NCBI RefSeq assembly: GCF_003003215.1
Contig: NZ_PVUF01000005.1
Span: 124,001 to 188,000 of the forward strand
Direction of reading: 5' to 3'
DNA: 64,000 bases
DNA from: Tritonibacter scottomollicae
GTDB lineage: Bacteria > Pseudomonadota > Alphaproteobacteria > Rhodobacterales > Rhodobacteraceae
A model generated the notes under the pieces. The model searched no databases. It was not told where the DNA came from and saw only the letters and a list, made by a program, of their open reading frames with translations. Position numbers and translations under genes: made by a program. Of the stretch, positions 1 through 9,132 are shown piece after piece (within the stretch, counting starts at the first letter, position 1; every line of letters starts with the position of its first letter).

Positions 1-2
1 CG

Positions 3-1640
3 GCACGTACCCCGGCGCGGGTCCGGGTCTCCCTGATGCAAGGCACGGCGCCGGCGCCCGGGGACTGGGTCATGACAACGGCGCATCTATCCCCGCCGCA
101 AGGGCCAGCGGAACCCGGTGGGTTTGATTTTCGTCGCCATGCCTGGTTTCTGCAGCTCGGCGCTGTCGGATATACTCGCGTGCCGGTGCTGCGCACGCAG
201 AGGCCGGAGGCGTTACCCATCGCAACGCTGCGCACACAGGTGTCTGAGTGGGTGCGCAGTGCCATGCCCGACCGGACCGGCGGTGTCGGTGCGGCGCTGA
301 TCACTGGTGATCGAGCCCATGTGCCGCGTGCTGTCACGGATGCGTTGCGCGCCAGCAATCTGGCGCATCTGCTCGCAATATCCGGCCTTCATATGGGACT
401 GTTCGCCGGGGTGATCTTTGCCAGTCTGCGCCGCGCTTTTGCATTGTCGCCGATCATCGCACTCCGTTGGCCAATCAAGAAAATCGCAGCTCTTTTTGCG
501 TTGGTGGCGAGTTTTGGCTATTTGCTGCTGTCTGGCGCGAATATCGCGACCGAGCGGGCCTTTCTCATGGTCGCCGTCATGTTGGTCGCAGTGGTACTGG
601 ACCGCCGCGCCATTTCGGTACGGGCGGTGGCACTGGCAGCGATTCTGGTGCTCTTGCGTCGACCGGAGAGTCTGCTGAGCGCCGGGTTTCAGATGAGTTT
701 CTCAGCAACCTTGGCGCTTGTCGTGGTGTTCAGGGGAGTGCAACCGCTCTTTGCGGCGCGACGCGGCGGCTCATGGACGACCTTATGGCGCTGGTGTGCG
801 GGGTTGGTGCTGTCCTCGCTTGTTGCGGGACTGGCAACTGCGCCCTTTGGCGCGGCGCATTTCAACATGGTCTCGCACTATGGCTTGATTGCGAATTTGG
901 CAGCGGTGCCGTTCATGGGCGCAGTGGTGGTGCCCGGCGCGGTTCTTGCAATCTGCCTCGCGCCCATCGGGGCAAGCGGCGTTGGGTTCTGGATCATGTC
1001 GCAAGGGATCGGCTGGATCCTCACCGTGGCCGAAACAGTCGCACGATGGCCGGGGGCACGCGGCTATGTTGTGGCGCCGGATGACTGGATCCTTCCGGTT
1101 CTGATCTCAGGCGCATTGCTGGTCCTGCTGTGGCAAGGACGGCTTCGCTGGCTGGGCGTGGTGCCAGTCTGCATTGCGCTGCTGGCCTGGCCGCAGTCGC
1201 AACGCCCGCAGGTGCTGATCGCTGCGGATGGCGGCCTGATCGGAGTGATGACACAGGACGGCCGCGCCCTGTCGCGTGCGCGCGGCAAGAGCTTTGTCGC
1301 CGGGATATGGCTGGAGAATGATGGCGATGGCGTCGATCAGGAACGCGCCTTTGCGCGCGGGCAGGGTGACAGCTCCGCGCGCGTTCAGACATTTGAGTGG
1401 CAGGGGCGGCGGTTTATCCATGTGATCGGCAAGACAGGGTTGGCTCAGCTAAAGGCGACCTGTCTACGAGAGGAAGTCATCGTGCTGACAGTTGCGGCTG
1501 ATCGGCCCGAAGGTGGCTGCGACTGGCTCACTCCGGCCCAGCTACGCGCGAGCGGCAGTATTGCCTATTTCGACGGCGGGAAAATGATTGCCGCGCATCA
1601 ACAATCGCCACGTCTGTGGTCGCCGCATCGGACTAAGTGA
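3..1640 (+). CDS. comEC: ComEC/Rec2-family DNA uptake channel protein (5' end outside window)
   Basis: This is an inner-membrane channel protein of the ComEC/Rec2 family, which carries single-stranded DNA into the cytoplasm during natural transformation. The frame is open to the left edge with no stop, so the gene begins outside the window; 545 residues are visible and the family usually has about 700. The hallmark segment SNLAHLLAISGLHMGLFAG (nt about 345-405) starts the Competence domain and is followed by many hydrophobic membrane segments. The C-terminal 170 residues look soluble, like a remnant of the metallo-beta-lactamase-like part. It converges on lexA. Family assignment is firm; activity in transformation is inferred. 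Confidence 0.93.
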   Translation, partial: ARTPARVRVSLMQGTAPAPGDWVMTTAHLSPPQGPAEPGGFDFRRHAWFLQLGAVGYTRVPVLRTQRPEALPIATLRTQVSEWVRSAMPDRTGGVGAALITGDRAHVPRAVTDALRASNLAHLLAISGLHMGLFAGVIFASLRRAFALSPIIALRWPIKKIAALFALVASFGYLLLSGANIATERAFLMVAVMLVAVVLDRRAISVRAVALAAILVLLRRPESLLSAGFQMSFSATLALVVVFRGVQPLFAARRGGSWTTLWRWCAGLVLSSLVAGLATAPFGAAHFNMVSHYGLIANLAAVPFMGAVVVPGAVLAICLAPIGASGVGFWIMSQGIGWILTVAETVARWPGARGYVVAPDDWILPVLISGALLVLLWQGRLRWLGVVPVCIALLAWPQSQRPQVLIAADGGLIGVMTQDGRALSRARGKSFVAGIWLENDGDGVDQERAFARGQGDSSARVQTFEWQGRRFIHVIGKTGLAQLKATCLREEVIVLTVAADRPEGGCDWLTPAQLRASGSIAYFDGGKMIAAHQQSPRLWSPHRTK

Positions 1641-1674
1641 GAGGACATGCCGAACCAAAGGGGCCCGCAACGCA

Positions 1675-1699
1675 AAAAGGCCCCGATCAAATCGGAGCC
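1675..1699 (-). terminator. Rho-independent terminator of lexA
   Basis: A 9-bp stem with one mismatch (1679-1687 with 1691-1699, loop CAA) is followed on the minus strand by a run of five T. It lies 43 nt past the lexA stop and also faces the end of comEC. Confidence 0.7.
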
Positions 1700-1741
1700 A
1701 TTGCTTGCCTAAGACCGCACAGTACAAGCGGCCCGAGATAC

Positions 1742-2440
1742 TCAGTAAGTGCGGATCAGTCCAACGAGACGCCCCTGCACCTTCACCTGATCTTCAGCAT
1801 AGGTTTGCGTTGGGTAAGCGGGGTTGGCTGCCTGAAGCTCGATCATGCGACCACTACGCACGTAGCGTTTCAGCGTGGCTTCATGCCCTTCGACAAGCGC
1901 CACAACGATATCGCCGTTATCGGCCGCTGCGGTTTCATGAATAACCACCACGTCACCGTCATTGATGCCCGCATCAATCATCGAATCGCCACGCACTTCG
2001 AGTGCAAAATGCTCGCCCGAGCTGGACAGCATCCCGTTGGGGACCGCCACATGCGCGGAGGCTTGGCTGATCGCCTCGATCGGTACCCCGGCAGCGATAC
2101 GGCCCATGACCGCGAGCTCGGTGGCGCCGGTATTCGGGGCGGGTTTCAACTCCGGTTCTGGCGCAGAGTCCGACCTGCCGCCAGAGATCACTTGCGGTGC
2201 AAAACTGTCCTGACCGCCGCCAAGACTGTCGGGCAAGCGGATCACCTCAATCGCGCGGGCACGGTGGGCAAGGCGGCGAATAAAGCCGCGTTCCTCCAGC
2301 GCCGTGATCAGGCGGTGGATACCGGACTTGGAGCGCAAATCCAGCGCTACTTTCATTTCATCAAAGCTTGGCGGGACGCCGTCCTTTTGCAGACGCTTAT
2401 GAATGAACTCCAAAAGCTGAAGCTGTTTTTTCGTCAGCAT
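1742..2440 (-). CDS. lexA: LexA repressor, SOS-response autoprotease
   Basis: LexA represses DNA-damage genes and cleaves itself when RecA filaments form. The 232-residue protein has the N-terminal winged-helix DNA-binding domain (about residues 1-65), then a longer linker than in E. coli, then the S24 peptidase domain. The scissile Ala117-Gly118 sits in GRIAAGVP, the catalytic Ser153 in GDSMIDAG and the Lys191 in ATLKRYV. A GTTC-N7-GTTC SOS box lies 33 nt upstream of the start, so autoregulation is expected. It is the last gene downstream of the trp/moa/moe genes on this strand but has its own promoter region. Confidence 0.98.
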   Translation of the reverse strand: MLTKKQLQLLEFIHKRLQKDGVPPSFDEMKVALDLRSKSGIHRLITALEERGFIRRLAHRARAIEVIRLPDSLGGGQDSFAPQVISGGRSDSAPEPELKPAPNTGATELAVMGRIAAGVPIEAISQASAHVAVPNGMLSSSGEHFALEVRGDSMIDAGINDGDVVVIHETAAADNGDIVVALVEGHEATLKRYVRSGRMIELQAANPAYPTQTYAEDQVKVQGRLVGLIRTY

Positions 2441-2472
2441 GGCTGGCCTCTCTGCACGATACCTTTAGTCAT

Positions 2473-2487
2473 GTTCTATTCATGTTC
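2473..2487 (-). promoter_or_regulatory. Alphaproteobacterial SOS box upstream of lexA
   Basis: The sequence reads GTTC-TATTCAT-GTTC on the plus strand, a perfect match to the direct-repeat LexA site of alphaproteobacteria (GTTC-N7-GTTC). It lies 33 nt upstream of the lexA start, as expected for autoregulation. Confidence 0.92.
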
Positions 2488-2577
2488 TCGTTTTGTGTCA
2501 ACGGGTCGGATCATAAGGGGAACATAAAAAGCCCTGGCAAGTCGTGCCGCCAACAGGATTTTCGCGGGAGTGCTCCC

Positions 2578-3750
2578 TTAGAGGGGCAGGTATTCCACTT
2601 GGTCCGCGATGTTGCGCGCGGGGTCATGAGGCGGGCGCACGATCAGTGCGTCGGCCTGCGCCAGAACCGACAAGAGCGAACTGTCCTGGCTGTCAAAGGC
2701 CTGCAATCCCTGATCGGTCCAGGTCGCACGCATATAATGCTGGCGTGGCCCATTGGCGGGGAGTGCCACCGCAAGCGACGCTTGCGCGGGTGCCTCTTCT
2801 GCAGTCGACAGGCCGAGCATGGCCTGCAGCATCGATACCACGAAGACCCGACCGCAGATCATCGCCGAGACTGGATTGCCCGGCAGGCCCACCATGGCGC
2901 CTGTGCCAAAACGACCGGCCATCAGCGGTTTGCCGGGGCGCATGGCCACCTTGTAGAAAGCGCGCTGCAACCCGAGGCTTTCGGCAACGCCCGCCACCAG
3001 ATCGTGATCACCCACCGAGGCCCCGCCGATGGTCACCACTAGATCCGCATCCGCCGCAAGACCAAAGGCGGTGCGCAGCGAGGCGTCGGTGTCGCGGGCG
3101 ATCGGCAGCATGCGGACCTCGGCGCCGTGCTCTTCGAACATCGCCTTCAGGCCGAAGGTATTGGAGACAATGATCTGATCCGGACCGGGAACCTCTCCGG
3201 GCATGACCAGCTCATCCCCGGTGGACATCAGTGCCACTACGGGACGGCGGCGCACAGGGACTTCGGCTATGTTCATGGCCGCAAGAAGCGCGATATCCGC
3301 AGGGCGCAGGCGGCGCGGGGCGTCGACCGTCTGACCTGCGCGAAAGTCGCGGCCCTGATCGCGGATATTGGCGCTATCGCCCGGATCGTAGCTGATCGTG
3401 ATGAGGTCGCCCTTGCGTACTACATCCTCTTGAATGACCACAAAATCGGCGCCGTCCGGCACCGGCGCGCCGGTAAAGATCCGCACCGCTTGCCCAGCAC
3501 CGACACTGCCCTCAAAACCATGCCCGGCCGCAGCCTCGCCAATGACCTTGAACATCGCGTGAAGCTCAACTTCGGCGGCGTTCACGGCATAGCCATCCAT
3601 GGCGGAGGCATCAAAGGGCGGCTGATCACGACGGGCAGTGACAGGCTCTGCCAGCACCCGGCCCGCCGCCTGCGCCAATGGAATAGTTTCAACCTCGACG
3701 GGAGAGACCAGATCAAGCAGGGCGGCGCGGGCCTCGGCGACGGAGATCAT
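2578..3750 (-). CDS. moeA: Molybdopterin molybdenumtransferase MoeA
   Basis: MoeA inserts molybdate into adenylated molybdopterin in the last step of molybdenum cofactor synthesis. The 390-residue length fits the family (about 400). Visible motifs are the N-terminal FDASAMDGYAV segment, the central domain with MSTGDEL and TIGGASVGDHD (molybdate/nucleotide-binding), and GLPGNPVSAM near residue 290, followed by the small C-terminal beta domain. Only 2 nt separate its start from the moaC stop, so the two genes are cotranscribed. Confidence 0.97.
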   Translation of the reverse strand: MISVAEARAALLDLVSPVEVETIPLAQAAGRVLAEPVTARRDQPPFDASAMDGYAVNAAEVELHAMFKVIGEAAAGHGFEGSVGAGQAVRIFTGAPVPDGADFVVIQEDVVRKGDLITISYDPGDSANIRDQGRDFRAGQTVDAPRRLRPADIALLAAMNIAEVPVRRRPVVALMSTGDELVMPGEVPGPDQIIVSNTFGLKAMFEEHGAEVRMLPIARDTDASLRTAFGLAADADLVVTIGGASVGDHDLVAGVAESLGLQRAFYKVAMRPGKPLMAGRFGTGAMVGLPGNPVSAMICGRVFVVSMLQAMLGLSTAEEAPAQASLAVALPANGPRQHYMRATWTDQGLQAFDSQDSSLLSVLAQADALIVRPPHDPARNIADQVEYLPL

Positions 3751-3752
3751 GA

Positions 3753-4223
3753 TCAGGCCTCGTAGCGGCCGGACTTGCCGCCGTCCTTCAGCAGCACGCG
3801 GATGCCGCCGATTTCCATGGCCTTGTCCACCGCCTTGGCCATGTCATAGACCGTGAGGCAAGCGGTGGAGACCGCTGTCAGCGCCTCCATCTCGACGCCG
3901 GTCTGGCCGGTGGTCTTGACCGTGCCTTCGACACGTACACCGGGCAGATCAGGGTCGAGCGTCAACTCGACCGTGACTTTGGTGATGGGCAGCGGATGGC
4001 ATAGCGGGATCAGCTCGGAGGTCTTCTTGGCACCCATGATGCCAGCGAGCCGCGCAACCGACAAGACATCGCCCTTCTTGGCGCGCCCTTCCGTAATGAT
4101 ATCAAATGTCTCGCGCGCCATCTTGATGTGACCCTCGGCCACGGCAATGCGTGCGGTCACATCCTTGTCGGAGACATCCACCATATGGGCGTCGCCCTTC
4201 TGGTCAAAATGTGTGAGCGACAT
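3753..4223 (-). CDS. moaC: Cyclic pyranopterin monophosphate synthase MoaC
   Basis: MoaC converts the MoaA product (3',8-cyclo-GTP) to cyclic pyranopterin monophosphate, the first stable intermediate of molybdenum cofactor. The 156-residue protein carries AHMVDVSDK near the N terminus, the [13 protein letters not shown] motif and the C-terminal segment [19 protein letters not shown]. The start with [18 protein letters not shown] aligns with the E. coli protein. It lies between trpC (12 nt) and moeA (2 nt) in one minus-strand run, joining tryptophan and Moco genes in a single transcription unit. Confidence 0.97.
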   Translation of the reverse strand: MSLTHFDQKGDAHMVDVSDKDVTARIAVAEGHIKMARETFDIITEGRAKKGDVLSVARLAGIMGAKKTSELIPLCHPLPITKVTVELTLDPDLPGVRVEGTVKTTGQTGVEMEALTAVSTACLTVYDMAKAVDKAMEIGGIRVLLKDGGKSGRYEA

Positions 4224-4235
4224 GGGCAGGCCTCC

Positions 4236-5045
4236 TCAGACGCCGGGAACAAGCGGGTTGGCGAGCAGCGCTCGGGTGGCGGCGGTCACATCGTCCTGAC
4301 GCATCAGGCTCTCGCCAATCAGGAAACTGCGCGCACCATAGCGGGCCATATCTGAGAGATCCTCGGGCGTGTTCAGACCGCTCTCGCAGACGATCGCCCG
4401 CTCTGGCGGAACCAGACGCGACAGGTGGCGGGTGGTGTCCAGCGAGGTCTCAAAGGTGTTGAGATTGCGGTTGTTGATGCCCATCAGCCGTGATTTCAAA
4501 TGGCTGGCACGGTTCAACTCGTCCTCGTTATGGACTTCCAGCAGCACATCCATGTCCCATTCGATGGCACAGGCTTCCAGCTCTGCGGCCTGCTCGTCCG
4601 AGACGGATGCGAGAATGATCAGGATGCAATCGGCACCAAGCGCGCGGGCCTCGGCGACCTGATAGGTGTCATACATGAAATCCTTGCGCAGGCAGGGAAG
4701 ATCACAGGCGGCGCGGGCCTCGACAAGGAATTCCTTGGCACCCTGAAAACTCGGCGTGTCGGTGAGCACAGACAGACAGGTGGCACCGCCATCGGCATAG
4801 GCCTGCGCAAGGGTGGCAGGGTCGAAATCAGCGCGGATCAAACCCTTGGAAGGGCTGGCTTTTTTGATCTCGGCAATCAGACCGTAGCCCTCGTGTGTGG
4901 CCTGCTGCAGACGGTCGGCAAAGCCGCGCACGGGATCGGCTGCACGCGCCTCTGCCTCGACCTCCGCAAGCGGTTTGGCCGCCTTGTCGGCGGCGATCTC
5001 TTCGAGCTTATAGGCTTTGATCTTGTCCAGAATGGTCTCAGTCAT
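4236..5045 (-). CDS. trpC: Indole-3-glycerol phosphate synthase TrpC
   Basis: TrpC closes the indole ring from carboxyphenylamino-deoxyribulose phosphate. The 269-residue TIM barrel shows [44 protein letters not shown] and FLIGESLM in the expected order. I chose the ATG at 5045 ([13 protein letters not shown]); the frame is open another 34 codons upstream, but those residues do not look like TrpC and overlap ung. The start lies 8 nt inside the end of ung, suggesting translational coupling. It is monofunctional, not fused to TrpF. Confidence 0.96.
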   Translation of the reverse strand: MTETILDKIKAYKLEEIAADKAAKPLAEVEAEARAADPVRGFADRLQQATHEGYGLIAEIKKASPSKGLIRADFDPATLAQAYADGGATCLSVLTDTPSFQGAKEFLVEARAACDLPCLRKDFMYDTYQVAEARALGADCILIILASVSDEQAAELEACAIEWDMDVLLEVHNEDELNRASHLKSRLMGINNRNLNTFETSLDTTRHLSRLVPPERAIVCESGLNTPEDLSDMARYGARSFLIGESLMRQDDVTAATRALLANPLVPGV

Positions 5046-5742
5046 CAGCGGGGCTCCCTGAATAGGTCCGTGGGGCTGTCCACGAGATGGGCGGCTCGCC
5101 GCGGGCGGAGAGCCAGTCATTGATCCGTGTAAACGGACGCGATCCAAAAAAGCCGCGCCGCGCCGACAGGGGCGAAGGATGGGCCGTCTTCAGGATCAGG
5201 TGATCGCCGGGACGGATGTGTTTTTCAAGCGCCTGCGCCTGGTTGCCCCAGAGGACATAGGCCGTCGGGCGGCGAGAGCTATGATCGAGCACCTGATGCG
5301 CAAGCGCCTGCCAGCCCAGTTTTTTATGGCCATTGGCATCACCCGCAGGCACCGACAGCACCGTATTGAGCAGGAGCACGCCTTGTTCAGCCCATGGGCG
5401 CAGATCGCCGGTTTCAGGGCTGCTGCCGATGTCGTCGCGCATCTCCTGAAAAATATTGCGCAGGGATCGGGGTAGGGGTGTCACATCCGGTTCAACCGAG
5501 AATGACAGCCCATGGGCGTGCCCCGGTGTGGGATAGGGGTCCTGGCCGAGGATTACCACGCGGGTGGCTTCTGGCGAGGTCAGATCCAGCGCCGCAAAGC
5601 GCTGGTGTGCTGGCGGTAGGATCTCACGCGCCTCAGCTGCGAGCTTTGCTTCGATATCAGGCCAGTGTGTGTCAAAGAACGGCAGGTCCGCCCAGCCCCC
5701 GACGGCGGGTCGGGGGTCTGTGTGGAGGTCTCGCGCGGCCAT
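5038..5742 (-). CDS. ung: Uracil-DNA glycosylase, family 1
   Basis: Ung removes uracil from DNA to start base-excision repair. The 234-residue protein has the family-1 motif GQDPYP (catalytic Asp68), the LLNTVLSV segment and the DNA-intercalation loop [11 protein letters not shown]. It sits inside the trp gene run: its ATG overlaps the trpD TAA in a TAATG junction, and its end overlaps the trpC start by 8 nt. It is therefore probably translated along with the tryptophan genes although it has no role in that pathway. Confidence 0.96.
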   Translation of the reverse strand: MAARDLHTDPRPAVGGWADLPFFDTHWPDIEAKLAAEAREILPPAHQRFAALDLTSPEATRVVILGQDPYPTPGHAHGLSFSVEPDVTPLPRSLRNIFQEMRDDIGSSPETGDLRPWAEQGVLLLNTVLSVPAGDANGHKKLGWQALAHQVLDHSSRRPTAYVLWGNQAQALEKHIRPGDHLILKTAHPSPLSARRGFFGSRPFTRINDWLSARGEPPISWTAPRTYSGSPADD

Positions 5743-6764
5743 TAGCTGGCCTCCGAGGTGATCCGTGCAACCGCCGTGACCTTACCAAGGGCCGCACCGC
5801 TGTCGATGCTTTCGGCGGCGCGCTCGGCCCCTTCCTTGAGCGAGGACACGGTGCCCGCCACCACCTGTGCGGCAGCGGAGTTCAACAGCACGGCGTCGCG
5901 ATAGGCGGAGGGTTCGCCGTTCAAAAGCGCGCGAAACGCCTCGGCATTCTCAGCAGGGGTGCCGCCCACGATCGCCTCGAAGGGATGTTCGGGCAGGCCG
6001 GCTTCTTCCGGGTGGACCTCGAATTCGGAAATGCTGCCGTCTTCATTGAGGCCTGCAACCCAGCTGACGCCGGTGATGGTCAGCTCGTCGGTGCCGTCAG
6101 ACCCATGCACCAGCCATGCCTTCTCCGAACCGAGCTGTTGCAGGGTTTCTGCCATCGGGCGGATCAGGTCGCGGGTGAACGCCCCCGTCAGTTGGCGTTT
6201 GACATCCGCCGGATTGGTCAGGGGGCCGAGAATGTTGAAGATCGTCCGTGTGCCGAGCTCTTGGCGGGTGGGCATCACATGGGCAATCGCCGGGTGATGC
6301 ATCGGCGCCATCATGAAGCAGATGCCCGCTTCTTTCAGTGATTTTTCAACCACTTTCGGGCCGACCATGACCTGAATGCCCATCTCGGTCAGCGCATCTG
6401 CCGCACCGGATTTGGACGACAGGTTGCGATTGCCGTGTTTGGCCACAGGCACGCCCGTGCCCGCCACCACGAAGGCCGTCGCGGTCGAGATATTGAGCGT
6501 GCCCTTGCCATCACCGCCGGTGCCGACAATGTCCATCGACCCTGCAGGCGCGGTGACCTTGTTGCATTTGGCGCGCATCACGGCGGCAGCGGCGGCATAT
6601 TCATCCACTGTCTCGCCCCGGGTGCGCAGGGCCATCAGAAGGCCGCCGATCTGGCTTGGCGTGGCCTCGCCATTGAACAGCGCGGCAAAGGCGGTTTCGG
6701 CTTCGGTACGGGTCAGGGCGCGATCTGCGGCCAGACCGATCAGAGGTTTCAGCGCATCACTCAT
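5742..6764 (-). CDS. trpD: Anthranilate phosphoribosyltransferase TrpD
   Basis: TrpD attaches phosphoribose from PRPP to anthranilate. The 340-residue length is typical. The glycine-rich PRPP site [14 protein letters not shown], the [17 protein letters not shown] segment and the [10 protein letters not shown] motif are all present in order. Its ATG overlaps the trpG stop in an ATGA junction, and its stop overlaps the ung start (TAATG). It is not fused to TrpG. Confidence 0.98.
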   Translation of the reverse strand: MSDALKPLIGLAADRALTRTEAETAFAALFNGEATPSQIGGLLMALRTRGETVDEYAAAAAVMRAKCNKVTAPAGSMDIVGTGGDGKGTLNISTATAFVVAGTGVPVAKHGNRNLSSKSGAADALTEMGIQVMVGPKVVEKSLKEAGICFMMAPMHHPAIAHVMPTRQELGTRTIFNILGPLTNPADVKRQLTGAFTRDLIRPMAETLQQLGSEKAWLVHGSDGTDELTITGVSWVAGLNEDGSISEFEVHPEEAGLPEHPFEAIVGGTPAENAEAFRALLNGEPSAYRDAVLLNSAAAQVVAGTVSSLKEGAERAAESIDSGAALGKVTAVARITSEAS

Positions 6765-7342
6765 GCCGGGACCTTCATCTCATTCAGGAAGTTCTGCAGG
6801 AGCGCATGCCCATGCTCGGAGGCGATGGATTCCGGGTGGAACTGAACGCCGTGGATGGGCAGCTCTTTGTGCTGCAGGCCCATGATGGTGCCGTCTTCCA
6901 GCTCTGCGGTGATCTCCAGACACTCCGGAAAGCTCTCGCGCTCCACCACCAGCGAGTGATAGCGGGTGGCATCGAACGGCGAAGGCAGCCCCTTGAAGAG
7001 GCCCTTGTCGGTGTGATGCATCTTGCCCATCTTGCCGTGCACGATCTCATGACAACGCACCACCTTGCCGCCAAAGGACTGACCGATGGTCTGATGACCA
7101 AGGCAAACGCCCAACAGCGGCGTGCGAGTCTCGGCGGCCGCTTCGGTCAGCGCGAGGCAGATGCCCGCCTGATCGGGATCGCAGGGGCCGGGGCTCAGCA
7201 GGATGCCGGCGGGCTTCATCGCCATGGCTTGCTGCACATCCAACGCATCGTTTCGCCAGACCTCGATCTCGGCGCCCAGCTCGCCAAGATAATGCACGAG
7301 GTTGTAGGTGAAGGAGTCGTAGTTGTCGATTAGCAGCAACAT
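6761..7342 (-). CDS. trpG: Anthranilate synthase component II (glutamine amidotransferase)
   Basis: This is the class I glutamine amidotransferase subunit that feeds ammonia to TrpE (or PabB). The 193-residue protein starts [19 protein letters not shown], with the nucleophile Cys80 in [10 protein letters not shown] and the His-Glu pair in VQFHPESI. I chose the ATG at 7342; the 21 codons open upstream do not look like the family. It heads the trpG-trpD-ung-trpC-moaC-moeA run, while trpE lies 1.8 kb away beyond a plus-strand gene. It may serve both tryptophan and folate synthesis; no second amidotransferase is in the window. Confidence 0.95.
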   Translation of the reverse strand: MLLLIDNYDSFTYNLVHYLGELGAEIEVWRNDALDVQQAMAMKPAGILLSPGPCDPDQAGICLALTEAAAETRTPLLGVCLGHQTIGQSFGGKVVRCHEIVHGKMGKMHHTDKGLFKGLPSPFDATRYHSLVVERESFPECLEITAELEDGTIMGLQHKELPIHGVQFHPESIASEHGHALLQNFLNEMKVPA

Positions 7343-7536
7343 CTTGGGACGCTCTTTTATGGGTGGCGGGCGGGGGCCGCGCCGCAGTATAGTGTGACGG
7401 ACCATACATGTTCAGGGATGCGCGGCAGCGTCAAGGGCACATCCGGATTGCCAGGTGGCATGAGGGGCAGATGTTCAGCGTTCAGGCGTCTCACAGAAGG
7501 TCAGACCACGGGCACAGGACAGAGGGCGAAACAGGC

Positions 7537-9048
7537 ATGCGAGGATTTCTGGGAGGCGTAAGCGTGGGGGCGCTGGTCGCGGTTGCAGGGGCGGCGGTGT
7601 GGTCGTTGTCGAGACCATTGCCGCAGGTGGTGCATGTCTCGGATCAGACACCGGAAACGATCCTTGCCAAACGGGTCGAACCCACGCCGCCACAGGACAC
7701 CCCCGGCAGTGATGCGGATCTGGTCGAGACCGCGCCCGAGGCGCCGGCTCAGGATGCGGGCCTGCTCGATGATGCGCCGGACCAGATCGACACGCAGTCC
7801 GCAGCGCGCCCCGAGGTGACGGTTCCAGATGAGGACGCGGCACAGATCAGCCCTGATGAGGGCGCCGGGACAACGCCGGATGTTCAGGTCGCATCTGATG
7901 CATCCGTGGAGACCACGCCCGGTGGCGATGGGCTGGATACGCCGACGGCGGATGTGTCGCCCGATGTGGTCGAGGACAGCGCGCAGCCACCCGCCCCAAC
8001 ACCCACTGAGGAGCCCGTGCTTGCGGCTCCCGATGTGGAGCTTGATGTTCCTGCTGTGGACGGCGCCTCCGGCAACAGTGAGGCACCGCTTCAGCTTGAC
8101 GAGGCAGCGATCCAGCCGCCCACGATCAACGCGGCACCAGAAATCACCGCGCCGCCCAGCGTGATGACACCGCAGCCAACGCCCACACCGCAGGTCGGCA
8201 GCGACGAGAATGCGTCCGACGACGAAGACCTCGACCTCAGCATTTCAGAGCTGCCGCAGGCCGGAACCGACACAGCCGAGGACGAAGGCCCCAGCATTGG
8301 CACCCGCGTCCTGCCGCTGACCGAGCGGGACGCGGCGCAGGAAACTGCAACGGCTGATCAGGAGCCGCCGTTCCGGCGCAATGCGGAACCGGCTGATCCC
8401 GCACCGGGATTGCCGCTGATGTCCATCATTCTGATTGAGGAAGAGGGCGCAGTGGGGGCCGAGGCCTTAGAGGCCTTTCCCTATCCGCTGACATTTGCCA
8501 TCGATCCCAGCGATCCGCAGGCCGAGGAGCGCATGGCCGCCCGGCGCGCCGCAGGGTTTGAGGTGCTTGTATTGGCGGATCTGTCCCGTGATGCGACTCC
8601 GCAGGACGCCGAAGTTGCCCTGCCGGTCTGGTTTGATCGCCTGCCTGAAGTGGTCGGTGTGCTGGAAGGCAACGACGGCGGGGTGCAGGGCAACCGGCCA
8701 CTTGCCGATCAGGTGGCCACCATCGCCGCCGATCTCGGCTATGGGTTGGTGCTGCAGGACAACGGTCTGAACACGGTGCAGAAGATGGCGCTGCGCGATG
8801 GGAACCCTGCCGGTGTGGTGTTCCGCGACTTTGACGGCGCAGGGCAGGATCCGCGCGCCATGCGCAGGTTCCTCGATCAGGCCGCGTTTCGGTCCGGACA
8901 GGAAGGCGCGGTGATCATGCTGGGCCGACTGAAACCCGACACTATCTCTGCTCTGTTGATCTGGGGGCTGCAGGACCGCGCCAGCAGGGTGGAGCTGGTG
9001 CCCGTGTCCACCAGCCTGAAACGCCTTCTGGACCCGATCTCGCAGTAA
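7537..9048 (+). CDS. Divergent polysaccharide deacetylase (YibQ/DUF610-like), membrane-anchored
   Basis: The 503-residue protein has an N-terminal membrane anchor or signal (FLGGVSVGALVAVAGAAVWS), then about 250 residues of acidic, Pro/Thr-rich low-complexity linker, then a C-terminal domain of about 220 residues resembling the divergent polysaccharide deacetylase family (YibQ, DUF610), for example FPYPLTFAIDPSDPQAEERM and LVLQDNGLNT. Activity of this family is not settled and the full metal-binding triad of classical NodB domains is not obvious. The ATG at 7537 follows a purine-rich stretch. It is divergent from trpG and convergent with trpE. Confidence 0.8.
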   Translation: MRGFLGGVSVGALVAVAGAAVWSLSRPLPQVVHVSDQTPETILAKRVEPTPPQDTPGSDADLVETAPEAPAQDAGLLDDAPDQIDTQSAARPEVTVPDEDAAQISPDEGAGTTPDVQVASDASVETTPGGDGLDTPTADVSPDVVEDSAQPPAPTPTEEPVLAAPDVELDVPAVDGASGNSEAPLQLDEAAIQPPTINAAPEITAPPSVMTPQPTPTPQVGSDENASDDEDLDLSISELPQAGTDTAEDEGPSIGTRVLPLTERDAAQETATADQEPPFRRNAEPADPAPGLPLMSIILIEEEGAVGAEALEAFPYPLTFAIDPSDPQAEERMAARRAAGFEVLVLADLSRDATPQDAEVALPVWFDRLPEVVGVLEGNDGGVQGNRPLADQVATIAADLGYGLVLQDNGLNTVQKMALRDGNPAGVVFRDFDGAGQDPRAMRRFLDQAAFRSGQEGAVIMLGRLKPDTISALLIWGLQDRASRVELVPVSTSLKRLLDPISQ

Positions 9049-9074
9049 TCAGCACCTGCTATTCATGATAAAAC

Positions 9075-9112
9075 AAAAAACGCTCCGCGGAGATTTCCGG
9101 GAGCGTTTTTTT
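9075..9112. terminator. Bidirectional terminator between the deacetylase gene and trpE
   Basis: A 6-bp GC core (9081-9086 with 9100-9105) is flanked by six A on the left and seven T on the right, so it can end transcription from both convergent genes. Confidence 0.88.
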
Positions 9113-9132
9113 GTCTGGAATGTCTAATCAGA

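Noticed and set aside
7343-7536. Trp leader peptide upstream of trpG
   Set aside because: Short frames on the minus strand there contain no run of Trp codons and no terminator/antiterminator pair.
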